The translations under genes and the position numbers were made by a program. Shown here piece after piece: positions 5,776 to 9,006 of a DNA stretch of 9,006 nt. The stretch is from Thermoleophilaceae bacterium (GTDB lineage Bacteria > Actinomycetota > Thermoleophilia > Solirubrobacterales > Thermoleophilaceae). The stretch lies in NCBI GenBank assembly GCA_013812065.1, contig JACCUC010000008.1, forward strand, positions 1-9,006, given 5' to 3'. Below the pieces are notes generated by a model. It saw only the letters and a program-made list of their open reading frames with translations, was not told the DNA's origin and made no database searches. Each line of letters begins with the position of its first letter. Position 1 is the stretch's first letter.

Positions 5776-7236
5776 ATGCGCAACCGGGCCCTGCACGACG
5801 CCCTGCGCGACTTCGCCCTCGAGGCAGCCGCGCTGCTCGTGCGTGCCAACGACGAGGGCGCCGAGCTCGGCTTCGCCCTCGACGAGCGGTCCCGAGGGGG
5901 GGCGACCCTGTACCGCTACCGACCGCTGACCAGCGAGTTCATAGGCGCGCGATGGGCGAAGCTGCGCGCGTTGCCCGCCTTCGGGCCCGCGGCCCGGGCC
6001 CTCGGCACGGGAGCGCGAGCGTACCTGCGCCGCCGCGGCGAGCCGGGCGCCGACGCCGAGCCCGCCATGCGCGCCATGCTCGAGCGTCTGTATGAGGACT
6101 CGACGTCGTTCGCCTTCCCCGAGGAGCGCTTCGAGCGGGTCTACGAGGGCGTGGAGTGGGCGCTGTACGCGGGCACGGTGCGCGCGACCGTGGTCGCCCC
6201 GGTGCTCGGGCTGCGCTTCGACGGCGCCCGGCTCGAGCTCGGCGGCGATCTCGCGCTCGTGGACGTCGCCCTGCTGGCGCCTCCCCCGGCTCCGGCCTGG
6301 CTCGAGACCGACGAGGGCGGAAACGCGTCCCCGCCGACGACCGCGTTCCTCGCCCTCGAGCGCGACCTTTCCGCCGACGCCGGACTGCCGCTCGCCGAAG
6401 CCCGTCTTCGCTTTCGCACCACGCTGACCGCGCTGCGGCTGCTCGACCCGGGCGGGGTGACGCTCGCCCCGCTCGGTTACGCGCGCGTGGGCGACGGCGC
6501 GTGGCAGCCGTTGCGACTCGACCCGAGCGGTCCTGCACGTGGTCCCCAGCGCGTGCTCGACAGCGAGGAGGCAGCCCGCCTCGCCGAGCTCCTCGCCGCC
6601 CTCGAGGAGGGAGCCGAAGGCAGCCTCGGCTGGGCTCTCGACCGGTTCCAGATGGGCCTCGAGCGACGTAACGAGGCCGAAGCGCTGTCCGACTACCTGC
6701 TCGCCCTGCGCGCGCTGCTCGACACCGGGCGCACCGCCGACGGGGCGACAGTGGGGCTGCGACTCGCCGCGCTCTGCGCCGACGAGGAGGACCGTCCGGC
6801 GGTCCAGCGGCAGGTCGAGCGCGCCTTCGAGCTCGAGCCGTTGGTGATCGACGGAAGCGTCCGCGCCGTTCAGCGGCGCAGCCACGGCGAGACCGCCGGT
6901 CGGAAAGACGGTCTCGGGCCGTTGGTGGGGGAGCTCGAGGACCATCTGCGCACCCTGCTCGTCGAGGCCCTCTGCGCTGCGGTCGAGCCCGACCTCGCCG
7001 TCATGGCCGACGGCCTCCTGCTGCGAGGCGACGACCCGGTCGAGATCCGCGCGGGCCGCCTCTCGGAGGAAGAGGAGGAAGTCCGCACGCTTGGCACGGA
7101 TCCTCGGCCGAAACAGGAGGTGGAGCGCGGCGAGGAGGCTTCACCGCGGGCGAACGGCTCCGACCCCGCTCCCGAGGCCAGGGTCTACGAGCTCGACCTC
7201 GACGAGGAGAGCGCGAGCTACTCCGCCCCGGTCTAG
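5776..7236 (+). CDS. Uncharacterised protein with a degenerate HEPN (Apea-like) domain
   Basis: A 486-residue soluble protein from ATG 5776, with no good Shine-Dalgarno and no alternative upstream start in frame. No signal peptide or membrane helix is seen. Residues 1-270 are an unrecognised alpha/beta region. Residues about 283-360 (LGWALDRFQMGLERRNEAEA, then SDYLLALRALLDTG, GLRLAALCADEEDR, ERAFELEPLVIDG) follow the order of Apea-type HEPN domains: a D/S-x-L-x-x-x-x-A-L-E-A-L helix, an R-L-A-x-L helix and a closing A-Y-x-x-R-x-x-x-x-H-G. The closing motif here reads E354...D359-G, so the usual RNase Arg and His are replaced and activity is unlikely. The tail (about 428-486) is acidic and probably disordered. 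It points toward the truncated ArsA-like gene. HEPN assignment is moderate; the function is unknown. Confidence 0.75.
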   Translation: MRNRALHDALRDFALEAAALLVRANDEGAELGFALDERSRGGATLYRYRPLTSEFIGARWAKLRALPAFGPAARALGTGARAYLRRRGEPGADAEPAMRAMLERLYEDSTSFAFPEERFERVYEGVEWALYAGTVRATVVAPVLGLRFDGARLELGGDLALVDVALLAPPPAPAWLETDEGGNASPPTTAFLALERDLSADAGLPLAEARLRFRTTLTALRLLDPGGVTLAPLGYARVGDGAWQPLRLDPSGPARGPQRVLDSEEAARLAELLAALEEGAEGSLGWALDRFQMGLERRNEAEALSDYLLALRALLDTGRTADGATVGLRLAALCADEEDRPAVQRQVERAFELEPLVIDGSVRAVQRRSHGETAGRKDGLGPLVGELEDHLRTLLVEALCAAVEPDLAVMADGLLLRGDDPVEIRAGRLSEEEEEVRTLGTDPRPKQEVERGEEASPRANGSDPAPEARVYELDLDEESASYSAPV

Positions 7237-7873
7237 ACGGTTCGCCCGGCGCCGTCTGTCCGCTCGCCGAACATTGGAGGAGCAGGCTCGAGCCGCGGCC
7301 CAGCATCCGCCCGCCCGGTTTGATCAGGGCACCGAGGGCGCGAGAGTTGATGAAGCGCGAGAGGCGGCTCGGAGCATCGAGGAACTCGAGCGCGTTGCGC
7401 GTCGTCGGGGTGTCGAGCACGAGGGCGTCGTAGCGGGCCTCGGCGTCGAGCTCGTTGAGCTTCTCGATCGCCATGTACTCCTGCGAGCCCGAGACCGCGT
7501 TCGAGATCTCCGCGTAGATGCGGTTGCCGAGCAGCCGGTCGCGCGCGGCGGAGTCGGGGGCGTAGCGCTCGACGAGCTCGTCGAAGGTGCGCTTGGCGTC
7601 GAGCATCATCGCCCACAGCTCCCCGCGCATCTCGACGCCGGCCCGGGCGAAGCGCTCGGGCTCGACGCGACGGGCCTCGTTGTCGAGCTCCTCGAGGCCG
7701 AGCGACTGAGCGAGCCGGCGGGCGGGGTCGATGGTGAGAACGGCCACGCGCTTCCCGCGGGAGGCGAGCCCCATGGCGATCGCCGCCGCCGTGGTCGTCT
7801 TACCGACGCCGCCCGAGCCCGCGCAGATCACCACCCGCTTTCCCTCGATGAAGAGATCCACGGACTCGGTCAT
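7237..7873 (-). pseudogene. ArsA/GET3-like anion-transporting ATPase, C-terminally truncated
   Basis: Reads from ATG 7873 leftward. The N-terminal half is a clean ArsA-family P-loop ATPase: deviant Walker A GSGGVGKTTT (19-28), LTIDPARRLAQSLGL (46-60), MMLDAKRTFDELV (89-101), and Walker B/switch II VLDTPTTRNALEFLDAP (152-168; the usual reading is DTPPT). Family resemblance ends near GRGSSLLLQ (about residue 200, 7275). Beyond that, the frame stays open to 7001 only by running antisense through the 486-aa gene, giving an arginine/proline/serine-rich tail. Family members normally run on for 100-200 further residues, which complete the dimer interface and substrate site. The other two frames give no ArsA-like continuation, so this looks like a real deletion or rearrangement and not a simple frameshift. 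The boundary given is approximate. It may be nonfunctional or a shortened variant. Confidence 0.75.
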
Positions 7874-7920
7874 CGCCGGGCGGAAGGATTAGCAGGCCGG
7901 CATGCGAATACACCCGGCGA
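7871..7920. promoter_or_regulatory. Divergent ArsA-like/ParA intergenic region with symmetric inverted repeat
   Basis: Only 47 bases separate the two outward-facing start codons. TCGCCGGG (7873-7880) and CCCGGCGA (7913-7920) are perfect reverse complements placed flush against the ArsA-like ATG and the ParA ATG at 7921. Between them lie GCCGGC (7896-7901) and the overlapping GCATGC (7900-7905). Both promoters and any leaders must fit here, so very short or leaderless transcripts are likely if 7921 is the true ParA start. Confidence 0.45.
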
Positions 7921-8802
7921 ATGGGTCTGCTCGACCGCCTGCGCTCGTCGCCCGGGCCAGGTGGTCGACCCGACCGGCCCAAGTCACCGGAGCCCGCCAT
8001 GCCGCCGAAGACCAAGGCGAAGCCGAAGCACAAGGCCCAGATGCAGGCGAAGGTCATCGCGCTCGCGAACCAGAAGGGCGGCGTGGCGAAGACGACGACG
8101 ACGCTCAACCTCGCCGCCGCGTTCGCCGAGCGGGGCCATCGCTCGCTGTGCGTCGACATGGACCCGCAGGGCAACCTGACCATGAGCCAGGGGATCGACC
8201 CGGACTCGCTCGAGGCCTCGATGTACGACGTGCTCGTCCACCGCCGGCCGATCTCCGAGGTGATCGTCGCGCGCGAGGTCGACGTCGCCTGTTCCTCGAT
8301 CGACCTGGCCGGGGCGGAGATCGCCATGTCGACCCAGATCGGCCGCGAGCGCTCGCTCGAGCGGGCGCTCGACGAGGTGCGCGGCGACTACGAGTTCGTC
8401 CTCGTCGACACTCCGCCGAGCCTCGGCCTGCTCACCATCAACGCCCTGACGGCCTCGCACAAGGTGATCGTCCCCGTCCAGTGCGAGTATCTGTCTATGC
8501 GAGGCCTTATCCAGCTGCAGAACACCCTTTCGATGGTGCGCGACAACCTCAACCCGGAAGTGGAGATCGAGGGCATTCTGCCGACGCTCGTCGACACGCG
8601 CACGGTCCACGCCCAGGAGGCGCTCGAGATCCTCGAGGAGAACTTCGGCGACCGGGTGTTCGCCTCACGTATACGGAAGACCGTGCGCTTCGCGGAGGCG
8701 CCCGTGCGAGGGATGTCGGTGCTCAAGTACGAACCTGACGGGAAGGCGGCCTACGCCTACCGCCAACTCGCCAAGGAGGTCCTGGCCAATGGGAAGCGGT
8801 AA
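7921..8802 (+). CDS. parA: ParA/Soj-family chromosome-partitioning ATPase
   Basis: Deviant-Walker ATPase that dimerises on ATP, binds nucleoid DNA and positions chromosomes or protein complexes. It has 293 residues from ATG 7921. A basic, proline-rich N-terminal extension (1-42) precedes Walker A KGGVAKTTTT (52-61), Walker A' DMDPQGN (79-85) and Walker B VLVDTPPS (160-167). The characteristic later segments are VPVQCEYLSMRGL (184-196), GILPTLVDTRTVH (218-230) and the DNA-binding basic stretch SRIRKTVRFAEAP (249-261). Walker A has Ala in place of the second conserved Gly before Lys. An ATG at 7999 is a serious alternative start: GGAG (7989-7992) lies six bases before it, and it would give 267 residues, still with all motifs. 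It lacks the helix-turn-helix extension of plasmid P1-type ParA. No parB follows; the next gene overlaps it by 14 bases. Confidence 0.94.
   Translation: MGLLDRLRSSPGPGGRPDRPKSPEPAMPPKTKAKPKHKAQMQAKVIALANQKGGVAKTTTTLNLAAAFAERGHRSLCVDMDPQGNLTMSQGIDPDSLEASMYDVLVHRRPISEVIVAREVDVACSSIDLAGAEIAMSTQIGRERSLERALDEVRGDYEFVLVDTPPSLGLLTINALTASHKVIVPVQCEYLSMRGLIQLQNTLSMVRDNLNPEVEIEGILPTLVDTRTVHAQEALEILEENFGDRVFASRIRKTVRFAEAPVRGMSVLKYEPDGKAAYAYRQLAKEVLANGKR
8773..8780 (+). promoter_or_regulatory. Strong Shine-Dalgarno inside parA for the next gene
   Basis: AAGGAGGT (8773-8780) is a near-perfect anti-16S match eight bases before ATG 8789, within the last codons of parA. It fixes the downstream start and implies translational coupling. 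Confidence 0.85.
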
Positions 8803-9006
8803 GCGAGCGAGCATGCGGGAGGGGCCGCTCGCGGCCCTGTTCAGCCGCACCGAGGATGAGAGGGAGCCGACCGAGCCCGGCCGGAAGGGAGCCGAGCGCG
8901 AAGGCGCCGGGGTCGACTCGGAGGGCGCCGGCCCGGACAGCGCCCGCCCGCCCGAGGGGAGCGAGCGGCGTGTCGCCGAGGAGCTGCGCCCCGCGCCGCC
9001 CTCGGC
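8789..9006 (+). CDS. N-terminal part of a gene running off the window, possibly FtsZ
   Basis: Open from ATG 8789 to the window edge (72 codons visible). It begins MGSGKRASMREGPLAALFSR, then continues as a charged, Glu/Arg/Pro/Gly-rich, probably disordered stretch with no catalytic motif. The start is fixed by the strong Shine-Dalgarno in parA and overlaps the parA stop by 14 bases; a second in-frame ATG at 8813 would drop eight residues. From memory, FtsZ proteins of Thermoleophilia can open with an MREGPLAxLF segment and a long acidic linker before the GTPase domain, and they follow a ParA gene. That makes FtsZ, the tubulin-like division protein, my leading guess. The GTPase domain lies outside the window, so this cannot be confirmed. 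Confidence 0.6.
   Translation, partial: MGSGKRASMREGPLAALFSRTEDEREPTEPGRKGAEREGAGVDSEGAGPDSARPPEGSERRVAEELRPAPPS

Noticed and set aside
5503..6945. A 480-codon minus-strand open frame opposite the HxlR and 486-aa genes
   Set aside because: It spans two plus-strand genes and the gap between them. Its composition is that of an antisense shadow, while the plus-strand products show family features.
7984..8610. Minus-strand open frame within parA
   Set aside because: The overlapping plus frame carries all ParA motifs, and the minus product has only repetitive His/Asp/Arg-rich sequence.

Overview
The window is very GC-rich, with codons strongly biased to G or C in the third position. Protein features point to a deep-branching actinobacterium, most likely Thermoleophilia/Solirubrobacterales. 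These features are a short RpoD/SigA, an exported protein with 'TVDSGDIKNG'-type repeats, a PilT next to an AIM24-family protein, and a ParA gene coupled to an acidic-tailed, probably FtsZ-like gene. The lineage is inferred from remembered protein styles, not from a search.

Layout. (1) 1-415: no supported gene; leader of the sigma factor gene. (2) 416-1525 (+): primary sigma factor, complete from region 1.1 to region 4. (3) 1526-3286: an accessory interval. It holds a small Xre-type helix-turn-helix gene overlapping a nucleotidyltransferase-fold gene by GTGA (a toxin-antitoxin-like pair), a GC hairpin over the second gene's stop, a minus-strand exported decapeptide-repeat protein whose signal-peptide region appears frameshifted, and the last ~38 codons of a PIN-domain (VapC-like) toxin directly upstream of that gene's start. 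(4) 3287-5226 (+): PilT-type retraction ATPase with a single-base frameshift near its 3' end, then an AIM24-family protein with a strong Shine-Dalgarno and a strong terminator-like hairpin. (5) 5307-5654 (+): HxlR-family regulator with a perfect inverted repeat just upstream and a probably leaderless start. (6) 5776-7236 (+): an uncharacterised 486-aa protein whose residues ~283-360 look like an Apea/HEPN domain with the catalytic Arg/His replaced. (7) 7237-7873 (-): an ArsA/GET3-like ATPase that keeps only its N-terminal ~200 residues of recognisable family sequence. (8) 7921-8802 (+): ParA/Soj-type ATPase, diverging from the ArsA-like gene across 47 bp, followed with a 14-nt overlap by the start of a gene that runs off the window and may be FtsZ.

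How it fits together: the sigma factor, PilT, AIM24, ParA and probable FtsZ are housekeeping or cell-organisation genes. The 1.5-3.3 kb stretch looks like a site where toxin-antitoxin-like genes and surface-protein genes have turned over. Two separate one-base frameshifts, in the repeat protein and in PilT, suggest either genuine decay or indel errors in the assembly. No RNA gene, CRISPR array, insertion sequence or complete transposase was seen. The most unusual items are the degenerate HEPN-like protein beside a truncated ArsA-like gene, and the VapC remnant at the start of the repeat-protein gene.
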